Assembly (NCBI RefSeq): GCF_040954645.1
Contig: NC_092807.1
Coordinates: forward strand, 75,160,021 to 75,224,020
DNA length: 64,000 nucleotides
Direction: 5' to 3'
Source of the DNA: Diabrotica undecimpunctata
Lineage: Eukaryota > Arthropoda > Insecta > Coleoptera > Chrysomelidae
In this document: in pieces, positions 1-12,332 of the stretch
How positions within the stretch are numbered: the stretch's first letter is position 1
How the letters are laid out: every line of letters begins with the position of its first letter
Position numbers and translations under genes: made by a program
Notes under the pieces: generated by a model
Seen by the model: the letters and a program-made list of their open reading frames with translations, nothing else
The model's database searches: none
What the model was told of the DNA's origin: nothing

Positions 1-2791
1 TTCTGAGTATGGCAGAAGAACGAGCGGCCAATTTTATGTAGGAAATGTGGTTTCGCTTGACTCTCGGACCAAAATTGACGCCAATATAGCCGATTAACGA
101 AATTTGATAAAAATCCAAGGGTACCCCCTTGGAAAATTTTTTCCAAATTTTCCAAAAAAAAATTTTGTTTAATATTTTGGTACATGCACTTGGTCCAGCT
201 TATTCCAAACATGTGGTTTTTTCTGATCCCTTACCCCCAGTTTTCCGGAAAAGAGGAAAAATCGGATTAAAAAATCTACAGTTTTTTCGATTTTTCGGAA
301 AAACGGTGCATAATTTTTTGCCACATGTATGGATTTTTTTAATCAGCAAGTCACCCTTAATCGAAATAATTCAAATTTCAAACAAAATATACACTTTTAT
401 TTTTTCGAAATTTCAGCGAATACATACATACAAGTGGAAATTTTTCTCACGAACCGTTAGATGTAGAAAAATTTTAAGTATGGCAGAAGAACGAGCGGCC
501 AATTTTATGTAGACAAATGTGTTTTCGCTTGACTCTTGGACCAAAATTGACGCCAATATAGCCGATTAACGAAATTTGATAAAAATCCAATGGTCTACAG
601 TTTTTCGACTTTCCGGCAAAACGGTTCATAATTTCTAGCCACATGTTAATATATTTTTAAACAGCAAGTCACCCTTAATCAAAATAATTCAAATTTTAAA
701 CAAAATATTCACTTTTAATTTTCACGAAATTTTCAGCAAATACAGACATCCAAGTGGAAATTTTTCTCACGAACCGTTAGATGTAGGAAAATTCTGAGTA
801 TGGCAGAAGAACGAGCGGCAATTTTATGTAGGAAATGTGTTTTCGCTTGACTCTCGGACCAAAATTGACGCCCAATATAGCCGATTAACTAAATTTGATA
901 AAAATCCAAGGGTACCCCCTTGAAAAATTTTTCCAAATTTTCCAAAAAAAAAAATTTTGTTTAATGTTTTGGTACATGCACTTGGTCCAGCTTATTCCAA
1001 ACATGTGGTTTTTTCTGATCCCTTACCCCCAGTTTGCCGGAAAAGAGGAAAAATCGGATTAAAAAATCTACAGTTTTTTTCGATTTTTCGGCAAAACGGT
1101 GCATAATTTTTAGCCACATGTATGGATTTTTTTAATCAGCAAGTCGCCCTTAATCGAAATAATGCAAATTTCAAACAAACTATACACTTTTAATTTTTCG
1201 AAATTTTCAGCGAATACATACATCCAAGTGGAAATTTTTCTCACGAACCGTTAGATGTAGGAAAATTTTGAGTATGGCAGAAGAACGAGCGGCCAATTTT
1301 ATGTAGGAAATGTGTTTTCGCTTGACTTTCGGACCAAAATTGACGCCAATATAGCGATTAACGAAATTTGATAAAAATCCAACGGTCTACAGTTTTTTCG
1401 ATTTCCGGCAAAACGGTTCATAATTTCTAGCCACATGTTAATATATTTTTAAACAGCAAGTCACCCCTAATTAAAATAATTTAAATTTCAAACAAAATAT
1501 TCACTTTTAATTTTCACGAAATTTTCAGCAAATACAGACATCCAAGTGGAAATTTTTCTCACGAACCGTTAGATGTAGGAAAATTCTAAGTATGGCAGAA
1601 GAACGAGCGGCCAATTTTATGTAGGAAATGTGTTTTCGCTTGACTCTCGGACCAAAATTGACGCCAATATAGCCGATTAACGAAATTTGATAAAAATCCA
1701 ATGGTCTACAGTTTTTTCGATTTTCCGGCAAAACGGTTCATAATTTCTAGCCACATGTTAATATATTTTTAAACAGCAAGTCACCCTTAATCAAAATAAT
1801 TCAAATTTTAAACAAAATATTCACTTTTAATTTTCACGAAATTTTCAGCAAATACAGACATCCAAGTGGAAATTTTTCTCACGAACTGTTAGATGTAGGA
1901 AAATTCTGAGTATGGCAGAAGAACGAGCGGCCAATTTTATGTAGGAAATGTATTTTCGCTTGACTCTCGGACCAAAATTGACGCCAATATAGCCGATTAA
2001 CTAAATTTGATAAAAATCCAAGGGTACTCCCTTGGAAAAATTTTTCCAAATTTTCCAAAAAAAAAATTTTGTTTAATGTTTTGGTACATGCACTTGGTAA
2101 AGCTAATTCCAAACATGTGGTTTTTTCTGATCCCTTACCCCCAGTTTGCCGGAAAAGAGGAAAAATCGGATTAAAAAATCTACAGTTTTTTCGATTTTTC
2201 GGCAAAACGGTGCATAATTTTTTGCGACATGTATGGATTTTTTTAATCAGCAAGTCACCCTTAAACGAAATAATTCAAATTTCAAACAAAATATTCACTT
2301 TTAATTTTCACGAAATTTTCAGCAAATACAGACATCCAAGTGGAAATTTTTCTCACTAACCGTTAGATGTAGGAAAATTCTGAGTATGGCAGAAGAACGA
2401 GCGGCCAATTTTATGTAGGAAATGTGGTTTCGCTTGACTCTCGGACCAAAATTGACGCAATATAGCCGATTAACGAAATTTGATAAAAATCCAAGGGTAC
2501 CCCCTTGGAAAATTTTTTCCAAATTTTCCAAAAAAAAATTTTGTTTAATGTTTTGGTACATGCACTTGGTAAAGCTAATTCCAAACATGTGGTTTTTTCT
2601 GATCCCTTACCCCCAGTTTGCCGGAAAAGAGGAAAAATCGGATTAAAAAATCTACAGTTTTTTCGATTTTTCGGCAAAACGGTGCATAATTTTTTGCGAC
2701 ATGTATGGATTTTTTTAATCAGCAAGTCACCCTTAAACGAAATAATTCAAATTTCAAACAAAATATTCACTTTTAATTTTCACGAAATTTT
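1..2791 (+). repeat. HOR-F copy at left edge: partial Lc, S1, La, S3, S4, Lb, Lc
   Basis: Monomer starts are 414 (S1), 734 (La), 1208 (S3, 318 bp), 1526 (S4), 1846 (Lb) and 2320 (Lc). The window opens 58 bases into an Lc unit. The Lc-to-Lc distance is about 2377 bp, matching the HOR-F period at 43081-45460 and 61014-63394. The S3 unit carries cccctaattaaaataattt and ccaacggtc, the same marks as at 17726 and 44821. The 2320 unit is mixed: it has gtggtttcgc of Lc but ggtaaagctaatt of Lb. Confidence 0.85.
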
Positions 2792-5174
2792 CAGCAAATA
2801 CAGACATCCAAGTGGAAATTTTTCTCACTAACCGTTAGATGTAGGAAAATTCTGAGTATGGCAGAAGAACGAGCGGCCAATTTTATGTAGGAATTGTGTT
2901 TGCGCTTGACTCTCGGACCAAAATTGACGCCAATATAGCCGATTAACGAAATTTGATAAAAATCCAATGGTCTACAGTTTTTTCGATTTTCCGGCAAAAC
3001 AGTTCATAATTTCTAGCCATATGTTAATATATTTTTAAACAGCAAGTCACCCTTAATCAAAATAGTTTAAATTTCAAACAAAATATTCACTTTTAATTTT
3101 CACGAAATTTTCAGCAAATACAGACATCCAAGTGGAAATTTTTCTCACGAACCGTTAAATGTAGGAAAATTCTGAGTATGGCAGAAGAACGAGCGGCCAA
3201 TTTTATGTATCAAACGTGTTTTCGCATGACTCTCGGACCAAAATTGATGCCAATATAGCCGATTAACTAAATTTGATAAAAATCCAAGGGTACCCCTTTG
3301 GAAAATTTTTTCCAAATTTTCCAACAAAAAAAATTTTGTTTAATGTTTTGGTACATGCACTTGGTCCAGCTTATTCCAAACATGTGGTTTTTTCTGATCC
3401 CTTACCCCCAGTTTGCCGGAAAAGAGGAAAAATCGGATTAAAAAATCTACAGTTTTTCGATTTTCTGGCAAAAACGGTTCATAATTTCTAGCCACATGTT
3501 AATATATTTTTAAACAGCAAGTCACCCTTAATCAAAATAATTTAAATTTCAAACAAAATATTCACTTTTAATTTTCACGAAATTTTCAGCAAATACAGAC
3601 ATCCAATTGGAAATTTTTCTCACGAACCGTTAGATGTAGGAAAATTCTGAGTTTGTCAGAAGAACGAGCGGCCAATTTTATGTAGGAAATGTGTTTTCGC
3701 TTGACTCTCAGACTAAAATTGACGCCAATATAGCCGATTAACGAAATTTGATAAAAATCCAATGGTCTACAGTTTTTTCGATTTTCCGGCAAAACGGTTC
3801 ATAATTTCTAGCCACATATTAATATATTTTTAAACAGCAAGTCACCCTTAATCAAAATAATTCAAATTTTAAACAAAATATTAACTTTTAATTTTCAAGA
3901 AATTTTCAGCAAATACAGACATCCAAGTGGAAATTTTTCTCACGAACCGTTAGATGTAGGAAAATTCTGAGTATGGCAGAAGAACGAGCGGCCAATTTTA
4001 TGTAGAAAATGTGTTTTCGCTTGACTCTCGGAACAAAATTGACGCCAATATAGCCGATTAACTAAATTTGATAAAAATCCAAGGGTACCCCCTTGGAAAA
4101 TTTTTTCCAAATTTTCCAAAAAAAAAAATTTGTTTAATGTTTTGGTACAAGCACTTGGTCCAGCTTATTCCAAACATGTGGTTTTTTCTGATCCCTTAAC
4201 CCCAGTTTGCCGGAAAAGAGGAAAAATCGGATTAAAAAATCTACAGTTTTTTCGATTTTTCGGCAAAACGGTGCATAATTTTTAGCCACATGTATGGATT
4301 TTTTTAATCAGCAAGTCACCCTTAATCGAAATAATTCAAATTTTAAACAAACTATACACTTTTAATTTTTTCGAAATTTTCAGCGAATACATACATTCAA
4401 GTGGAAATTTTTCTCACGAACCGTTAGATGTAGGAAAATTTTGAGTATGGCAGAAGAACGAGCGGCCAATTTTATGTAGGAAATGTGTTTTCGCTTGACT
4501 TTTGGACCAAAATTGACGCCAATATAGCCGATTAACGAAATTTGATAAAAATCCAATGGTCTACAGTTTTTTCGATTTTCCGGCAAAACGGTTCCTAATT
4601 TCTAGCCACATGTTAATATATTTTTAAACAGCAAGTCACCCTTAATCAAAATAATTCAAATTTCAAACAAAATATTCACTTTTAATTTTCACGAAATTTT
4701 CAGCAAATACAGACATCCAAGTGGAAATTTTTCTCACGAACCGTTAGATGTAGGAAAATTCTGAGTATGGCAGAAGAACGAGCGGCCAATTTTATGTAGA
4801 AAATGTGTTTTCGCTTGACTCTCGGACCAAAATGATGCCAATATAGCCGATTAACTAAATTTGATAAAAATCCAAGGGTACCCCCTTGGAAAATTTTTTC
4901 CAAATTTTCCAAAAAAAAAAATTTTGTTTAATGTTTTGGTACAAGCACTTGGTCCAGCTTATTCCAAACATGTGGTTTTTTCTGATCCCTTACCCCCAGT
5001 TTGCCGGAAAAGAGGAAAAATCGGATTAAAAAATCTACAGTTTTTTCAATTTTTCGGCAAAACGGTGCATAATTTTTAGCCACATGTATGGATTTTTTTA
5101 ATCAGAAAGTCACCCTTAATCGAAATAATTCAAATTTCAAACAAAATATACACTTTTAATTTTTTCGAAATTTT
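2792..5174 (+). repeat. HOR-A copy 1: three S-L pairs (2383 bp)
   Basis: Monomer starts are 2792 S, 3112 L, 3587 S, 3907 L, 4381 S and 4701 L. All six boundaries recur 2383-2384 bp downstream. Diagnostic variants shared with copy 2 are gaattgtgttt, aacagttcataatttc with gccatatg, tatcaaacgtg (3208), catccaattgg (3601) and gagtttgtcagaag. The first part of the 2792 unit differs from copy 2 (cagcaaatacagac and cactaaccg against cagcgaatacatac), so true homology begins inside it, near 2885. Confidence 0.88.
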
Positions 5175-7557
5175 CAGCGAATACATACATCCAAGTGGAA
5201 ATTTTTCTCACGAACCGTTAGATGTAGAAAAATTTTGAGTATGGAAGAACAACAAGCGGCCAATTTTATGTAGGAATTGTGTTTTCGCTTGACTCTCGGA
5301 CCAAAATTGACGCCAATATAGCCGATTAACGAAATTTGATAAAAATCCAATGGTCTACAGTTTTTTCGATTTTCCGGCAAAACAGTTCATAATTTCTAGC
5401 CATATGTTAATATATTTTTAAACAGCAAGTCACCCTTAATCAAAATAGTTTAAATTTCAAACAAAATATTCACTTTTAATTTTCACGAAATTTTCAGCAC
5501 ATACAGACATCCAAGTGGAAATTTTTCTCACGAACCGTTAAATGTAGGAAAATTCTGAGTATGGCAGAAGAACGAGCGGCCAATTTTATGTATCAAACGT
5601 GTTTTCGCTTGACTCTCGGACCAAAATTGACGCCAATATAGCCGATTAACTAAATTTGATAAAAATCCAAGGGTACCCCTTTGGAAAATTTTTTCCAAAT
5701 TTTCCAACAAAAAAAATTTTGTTTAATGTTTTGGTACATGCACTTGGTCCAGCTTATTCCAAACATGTGGTTTTTTCTGATCCCTTACCCCCAGTTTGCC
5801 GGAAAAGAGGAAAAATCGGATTAAAAAATCTACAGTTTTTTCGATTTTCTGGCAAAACGGTTCATAATTTCTAGCCACATGTTAATATATTTTTAAACAG
5901 CAAGTCACCCTTAATCAAAATAATTTAAATTTCAAACAAAATATTCACTTTTAATTTTCACGAAATTTTCAGCAAATACAGACATCCAATTGGAAATTTT
6001 TCTCACGAACCGTTAGATGTAGGAAAATTCTGAGTTTGTCAGAAGAACGAGCGGCCAATTTTATGTAGGAAATGTGTTTTCGCTTGACACTCAGACCAAA
6101 ATTGACGCCAATATAGCCGATTAACGAAATTTGATAAAAATCCAATGGTCTACAGTTTTTTCGATTTTCCGGCAAAACGGTTCATAATTTCTTGCCACAT
6201 ATTAATATATTTTTAAACAGCAAGTCACCCTTAATCAAAATAATTCAAATTTTAAACAAAATATTAACTTTTAATTTTCACGAAATTTTCAGCAAATACA
6301 GACATCCAAGTGGAAATTTTTCTCACGAACCGTTAGATGTAGGAAAATTCTGAGTATGGCAGAAGAACGAGCGGCCAATTTTATGTAGGAAATGTGTTTT
6401 CGCTTGACTCTCGGAACAAAATTGACGCCAATATAGCCGATTAACTAAATTTGATAAAAATCCAAGGGTACCCCCTTGGAAAATTTTTTCCAAATTTTCC
6501 AAAAAAAAAAAATTTTGTTTAATGTTTTGGTACAAGCACTTGGTCCAGCTTATTCCAAACATGTGGTTTTTTCTGATCCCTTACCCCCAGTTTGCCGGAA
6601 AAGAGGAAAAATCGGATTAAAAATCTACAGTTTTTTCGATTTTTCGGCAAAACGGTGCATAATTTTTAGCCACATGTATGGATTTTTTTAATCAGCAAGT
6701 CACCCTTAATCGAAATAATTCAAATTTTAAACAAACTATACACTTTTAATTTTTTCGAAATTTTCAGCGAATACATACATTCAAGTGGAAATTTTTCTCA
6801 CGAACCGTTAGATGTAGGAAAATTTTGAGTATGGCAGAAGAACGAGCGGCCAATTTTATGTAGGAAATGTGTTTTTGCTTGACTTTTGGACCAAAATTGA
6901 CGCCAATATAGCCGATTAACGAAATTTGATAAAAATCCAATGGTCTACAGTTTTTTCGATTTTCCGGCAAAACGGTTCCTAATTTCTAGCCACATGTTAA
7001 TATATTTTTAAACAGCAAGTCACCCTTAATCAAATAATTCAAATTTCAAACAAAATATTCACTTTTAATTTTCACGAAATTTTCAGCAAATACAGACATC
7101 CAAGTGGAAATTTTTCTCACGAACCGTTAGATGTAGGAAAATTCTGAGTATGGCAGAAGAACGAGCGGCCAATTTTATGTAGAAAATGTGTTTTCGCTTG
7201 ACTCTCGGACCAAAATTGATGCCAATATAGCCGATTAACTAATTTGATAAAAATCCAAGGGTACCCCCTTGGAAAATTTTTTCCAAATTTTCCAAAAAAA
7301 AAAATTTTGTTTAATGTTTTGGTACAAGCACTTGGTCCAGCTTATTCCAAACATGTGGTTTTTTCTGATCCCTTACCCCCAGTTTGCCGGAAAAGAGGAA
7401 AAATCGGATTAAAAAATCTACAGTTTTTTCGATTTTTCGGCAAAACGGTGCATAATTTTTAGCCACATGTATGGATTTTTTTAATCAGCAAGTCACCCTT
7501 AATCGAAATAATTCAAATTTCAAACAAAATATACACTTTTAATTTTTTCGAAATTTT
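5175..7557 (+). repeat. HOR-A copy 2: three S-L pairs (2383 bp)
   Basis: Monomer starts are 5175 S, 5495 L, 5970 S, 6290 L, 6765 S and 7084 L, each 2383-2384 bp from its partner in copy 1. The L at 5495 joins the L module to an S-type right half (ggttcataatttctagcc), exactly as at 3112. A few differences, such as single-base indels in A runs, separate the two copies. Confidence 0.9.
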
Positions 7558-8197
7558 CAGCGAATACATACATCCAAGTGGAAATTTTTCTCACGAACCG
7601 TTAGATGTAGGAAAATTTGGAGTATGGCAGAAGAACGAGCGGCCAATTTTATGTAGGAAATGTGTTTTCGCTTGACTCTCGGACCAAAATTGACGCCAAT
7701 ATAGCCTATTAACGAAATTTGATAAAAATCCAATGGTCTACAGTTTTTTCGATTTTTCGGCAAAACGGTTCATAATTTCTAGCCACATGTTAATATATTT
7801 TTAAACAGCAAGTCACCCTTAATCAAAATAATTCAAATTTTAAACAAAATATTCACTTTTAATTTTCACGAAATTTTCAGCAAATACAGACATCCAAGTG
7901 AAAATTTTTCTCACGAACCGTTAGATGTAGGAAAATTCTGAGTATGGCAGAAGAACGAGCGGCCAATTTTATGTAGGAAATGTGTTTTTGCTTGACTCTC
8001 GGACCAAGATTGACGCCAATATAGCCGATTAACGAAATTTGATAAAAATCCAATGGTCTACAGTTTTTTCGATTTTCCGGCAGAACGGTTCATAATTTCT
8101 AGCCACATGTTAATATATTTTTAAACAACAAGTCACCCTTAATCAAAATAATTCAAATTTCAAACAAAATATACACTTTTAATTTTTTCGAAATTTT
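7558..8197 (+). repeat. Two S monomers between HOR-A and HOR-B
   Basis: Starts are 7558 and 7878, both 320 bp. The 7878 unit carries ccggcagaacgg, aaacaacaagtc and gtttttgcttg, as does the 8516 unit, 638 bp (two S monomers) downstream. This suggests the 7878 unit belongs to a local S-S duplication at the HOR-B edge. Confidence 0.8.
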
Positions 8198-11052
8198 CAG
8201 CGAATACATACATCCAAGTGGAAATTTTTCTCACGAACCGTTAGATGTAGGAAAATTTTGAGTATGGCAGAAGAACGAGCGGCCAATTTTATGTATCAAA
8301 CGTGTTTTCGCTTGACTCTCGGACCAAAATTGACGCCAATATAGCCGATTAACGAAATTTGATAAAAATCCAATGGTCTACAGTTTTTTCGATTTCCGGC
8401 AGAACGGTTCATAATTTCTAGCCACATGTTAATATATTTTTAAACAAAAAGTCACCCTTAATCAGAATAATTCAAATTTTAAACAAAATATTCACTTTTA
8501 ATTTTCACGAATTTTCAGCAAATACAGACATCCAAGTGAAATTTTTCTCACGAACCGTTAGATGTAGGAAAATTCTGAGTATGGCAGAAGAACGAGCGGC
8601 CAATTTTATGTAGGAAATGTGTTTTTGCTTGACTCTCGGACCAAAATTGACGCCAATATAGCCGATTAACGAAATTTGATAAAAATCCAATGGTCTACAG
8701 TTTTTTCGATTTTCCGGCAGAACGGTTCATAATTTCTAGCCACATGTTAATATATTTTTAAACAACAAGTCACCCTTAATCAAAATAATTCAAATTTCAA
8801 ACAAAATATACACTTTTAATTTTTTCGAAATTTTCAGCGAATACATACATTCAAGTGGAAATTTTTCTCACGAACCGTTAGATGTAGGAAAATTTTGAGT
8901 ATGTAGAAGAACGAGCGGCAAATTTTATGTAGGAAATGTGTGTTCGCTTGACTCTCGGACCAAAATTGACGCCAATATAGCCGAATAACGAAATTTGAGG
9001 TCTACAGTTTTTTCGATTTTCCGGCAAAACGGTTCATAATTTCTAGCCACATGTTAATATATTTTTAAACAGCAAGTCACCCTTAATCAAAATAATTCAA
9101 ATTTCAAACAAAATATTCACTTTTAATTTTCACGAAATTTTCAGCAAATACAGACATCCAAGTGGAAATTTTTCTCACGAACCGTTAGATGTAGGAAAAT
9201 TCTGAGTATGGCAGAAGAACGAGCGGCCAATTTTATGTAGGAAATGTGTTTTCGCTTGACTCTCGGACCAAAATTGACGCCAATATAGCCGATTAACGAA
9301 ATTTGATAAAAATCCAATGGTCTACAGTTTTTTCGATTTTCCGGCAAAACGGTTCATAATTTCTAGCCACATGTTAATATATTTTTAAACAGCAAGTCAC
9401 CCTTAATCAAAATATTTCAAATTTCAAACAAAATATACACTTTTAATTTTTTCGAAATTTTCAGCGAATACATACATCCAAGCATCCAAGTGGAAATTTT
9501 TCTCACGAACCGTTAGATGTAGGAAAATTTTGAGTATGGAAGAAGAACAAGCGGCCAATTTTATGTAGGAAATGTGTTTTCGCTTGACTCTCGGACCAAA
9601 ATTGACGCCAATATAGCCGATTAACGAAATTTGATAAAAATCCAATGGTCTACAGTTTTTTCGATTTTCCGGCAAAACAGTTCATAATTTCTAGCCATAT
9701 GTTAATATATTTTTAAACAGCAAGTCACCCTTAATCAAAATAGTTCAAATTTCAAACAAAATATTCACTTTTAATTTTCACGAAATTTTCAGCAAATACA
9801 GACATCCAAGTGGAAATTTTTCTCACGAACCGTTAGATGTAGGAAAAATTCTGAGTTTGTCAGAGGAACGAGCGGCCAATTTTATGTATCAAACGTGTTT
9901 TCGCTTGACTCTCGGACCAAAATTGACGCCAATATAGCCGATTAACTAATTTGATAAAAATCCAAGGGTACCCCTTGGAAAATTTTTTCCAATTTTCCAA
10001 CAAAAAAAAATTTTGTTTAATGTTTTGGTACATGCACTTGGTCCAGCTTATTCCAAACATGTGGTTTTTTCTGATCCCTTACCCCCAGTTTGCCGGAAAA
10101 GAGGAAAAATCGGATTAAAAAATCTACAGTTTTTTCGATTTTCCGGCAAAACGGTTCATAATTTCTAGCCACATGTTAATATATTTTTAAACAGCAAGTC
10201 ACCCTTAATCAAAATAATTTAAATTTCAAACAAAATATTCACTTTTAATTTTCACGAAATTTTCAGCAAATACAGACATCCAAGTGGAAATTTTTCTCAC
10301 GAACCGTTAGATGTAGGAAAATTCTGAGTTTGTCAGAAGAACGAGCGGCTAATTTTATGTAGGAAATGTGTTTTCGCTTGACTCTCAGACCAAATTGACG
10401 CCAATATAGCGATTAACGAAATTTGATAAAAATCCAATGGTCTACAGTTTTTTCGATTTTCCGGCAAAACGGTTCATAATTTCTGGCTACATGTTATATA
10501 TTTTTAAACAGCAAGTCACCCTTAATCAAAATAATTCAAATTTTAAACAAAATATTCACTTTTAATTTTCACGAAATTTTCAGGCAAATACAGACATCCA
10601 AGTGGAAATTTTTCTCACGGACCGTTAGATGTAGGAAAATTCTGAGTATGGCAGAAGAACGAGCGGCAATTTTATGTAGGAAATGTGTTTTCGCTTGACT
10701 CTCGGACCAAAATTGACGCCAATATAGCCGATTAACTAAATTTGATAAAAATCCAAGGGTACCCCCTTGGAAAAATTTTTCCAAATTTTCCAAAAAAAAA
10801 AATTTTGTTTAATGTTTTGGTACATGCACTTGGTCCAGCTTATTCCAAACATGTGGTTTTTTCTGATCCTTACCCCAGTTTGCCGGAAAAGAGGAAAAAT
10901 CGGATTAAAAAATCTACAGTTTTTTCGATTTTTGGCAAAACGGTGCATAATTTTTAGCCACATGTATGGATTTTTTTAATCAGCAAGTCGCCCTTAATCG
11001 AAATAATTCAAATTTCAAACAAAATATACACTTTTAATTTTTTCGAAATTTT
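8198..11052 (+). repeat. HOR-B copy 1: S S S S S L S L (about 2855 bp)
   Basis: Starts are 8198, 8516, 8835, 9142, 9462 (S), 9790 (L), 10264 (S) and 10581 (L). The order repeats at 11053-13925. Markers shared with copy 2 are tatcaaacgtg (8296, 9888), ccggcagaacgg, gtgtgttcgc, aacagttcataatttc with gccatatg, and ggctacat. This copy is 18 bp shorter because of many small indels: a 12-bp loss near 8998, an 8-bp duplication of catccaag near 9484, and several 1-bp losses in homopolymers. Confidence 0.88.
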
Positions 11053-12012
11053 CAGCGAATACATACATCCAAGTGGAAATTTTTCTCACGAACCGTTAGA
11101 TGTAGGAAAATTTTGAGTATGGCAGAAGAACGAGCGGCCAATTTTATGTATCAAACGTGTTTTCGCTTGACTCTCGGACCAAAATTGACGCCAATATAGC
11201 CGATTAACGAAATTTGATAAAAATCCAATGGTCTACAGTTTTTTCGATTTTCCGGCAGAACGGTTCATAATTTCTAGCCACATGTTAATATATTTTTAAA
11301 CAAAAAGTCACCCTTAATCAGAATAATTCAAATTTTAAACAAAATATTCACTTTTAATTTTCACGAAATTTTCAGCAAATACAGACATCCAAGTGGAAAT
11401 TTTTCTCACGAACCGTTAGATGTAGGAAAATTCTGAGTATGGCAGAAGAACGAGCGGCCAATTTTATGTAGGAAATGTGTTTTTGCTTGACTCTCGGACC
11501 AAAATTGACGCCAATATAGCCGATTAACGAAATTTGATAAAAATCCAATGGTCTACAGTTTTTTCGATTTTCCGGCAGAACGGTTCATAATTTCTAGCCA
11601 CATGTTAATATATTTTTAAACAACAAGTCACCCTTAATCAAAATAATTCAAATTTCAAACAAAATATACACTTTTAATTTTTTCGAAATTTTCAGCGAAT
11701 ACATACATTCAAGTGGAAATTTTTCTCACGAACCGTTAGATGTAGGAAAATTTTGAGTATGGTAGAAGAACGAGCGGCAAATTTTATGTAGGAAATGTGT
11801 GTTCGCTTGACTCTCGGACCAAAATTGACGCCAATATAGCCGAATAACGAAATTTGATAAAAATCCAATGGTCTACAGTTTTTTCGATTTTCCGGCAAAA
11901 CGGTTCATAATTTCTAGCCACATGTTAATATATTTTTAAACAGCAAGTCACCCTTAATCAAAATAATTCAAATTTCAAACAAAATATTCACTTTTAATTT
12001 TCACGAAATTTT

Positions 12013-12332
12013 CAGCAAATACAGACATCCAAGTGGAAATTTTTCTCACGAACCGTTAGATGTAGGAAAATTCTGAGTATGGCAGAAGAACGAGCGGCCA
12101 ATTTTATGTAGGAAATGTGTTTTCGCTTGACTCTCGGACCAAAATTGACGCCAATATAGCCGATTAACGAAATTTGATAAAAATCCAATGGTCTACAGTT
12201 TTTTCGATTTTCCGGCAAAACGGTTCATAATTTCTAGCCACATGTTAATATATTTTTAAACAGCAAGTCACCCTTAATCAAAATATTTCAAATTTCAAAC
12301 AAAATATACACTTTTAATTTTTTCGAAATTTT
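12013..12332 (+). repeat. Reference S monomer (320 bp)
   Basis: A typical short monomer, about 33% G+C by hand count. In order it has the start motif cagcaaatacagac, the segment gtggaaatttttctcacg, the conserved box around gaacgagcggcc (about 12077-12110), the segment ggaccaaaattgacgcc, the S junction atccaatggtctacag, ttccggcaaaacgg, an AT-rich stretch tgttaatatatttttaaac, and an AT-rich tail ending in gaaattttcag. Most S units are exactly 320 bp; the extremes are 296 bp (start 42465) and 328 bp (start 9462). Confidence 0.95.
12077..12110 (+). other. Most conserved monomer box
   Basis: The segment containing gtatggcagaagaacgagc and gcggccaattttatg is nearly invariant across S and L units, while flanking sequence varies. 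It is also the most G+C-rich part of an otherwise AT-rich monomer. Recurrent exceptions are lineage markers: La loses one C (gcggcaattt), HOR-A and HOR-B copies have gtttgtcagaag, and a few have gaacaagcgg. Conservation within a satellite could reflect a protein-binding site or simply recent homogenisation; I cannot separate these by eye. Confidence 0.6.

Noticed and set aside
12128..12146. Partial match to the vertebrate CENP-B box (ttcg....a..ctcg)
   Set aside because: Only 7 of 9 core positions fit. A match this loose is expected about once by chance in a monomer-sized sequence searched on both strands.
12241..12262. TATA-like tatatttttaaa in S monomers as a promoter
   Set aside because: In a 33% G+C repeat such strings are expected, L units lack it, and there is no other promoter evidence.
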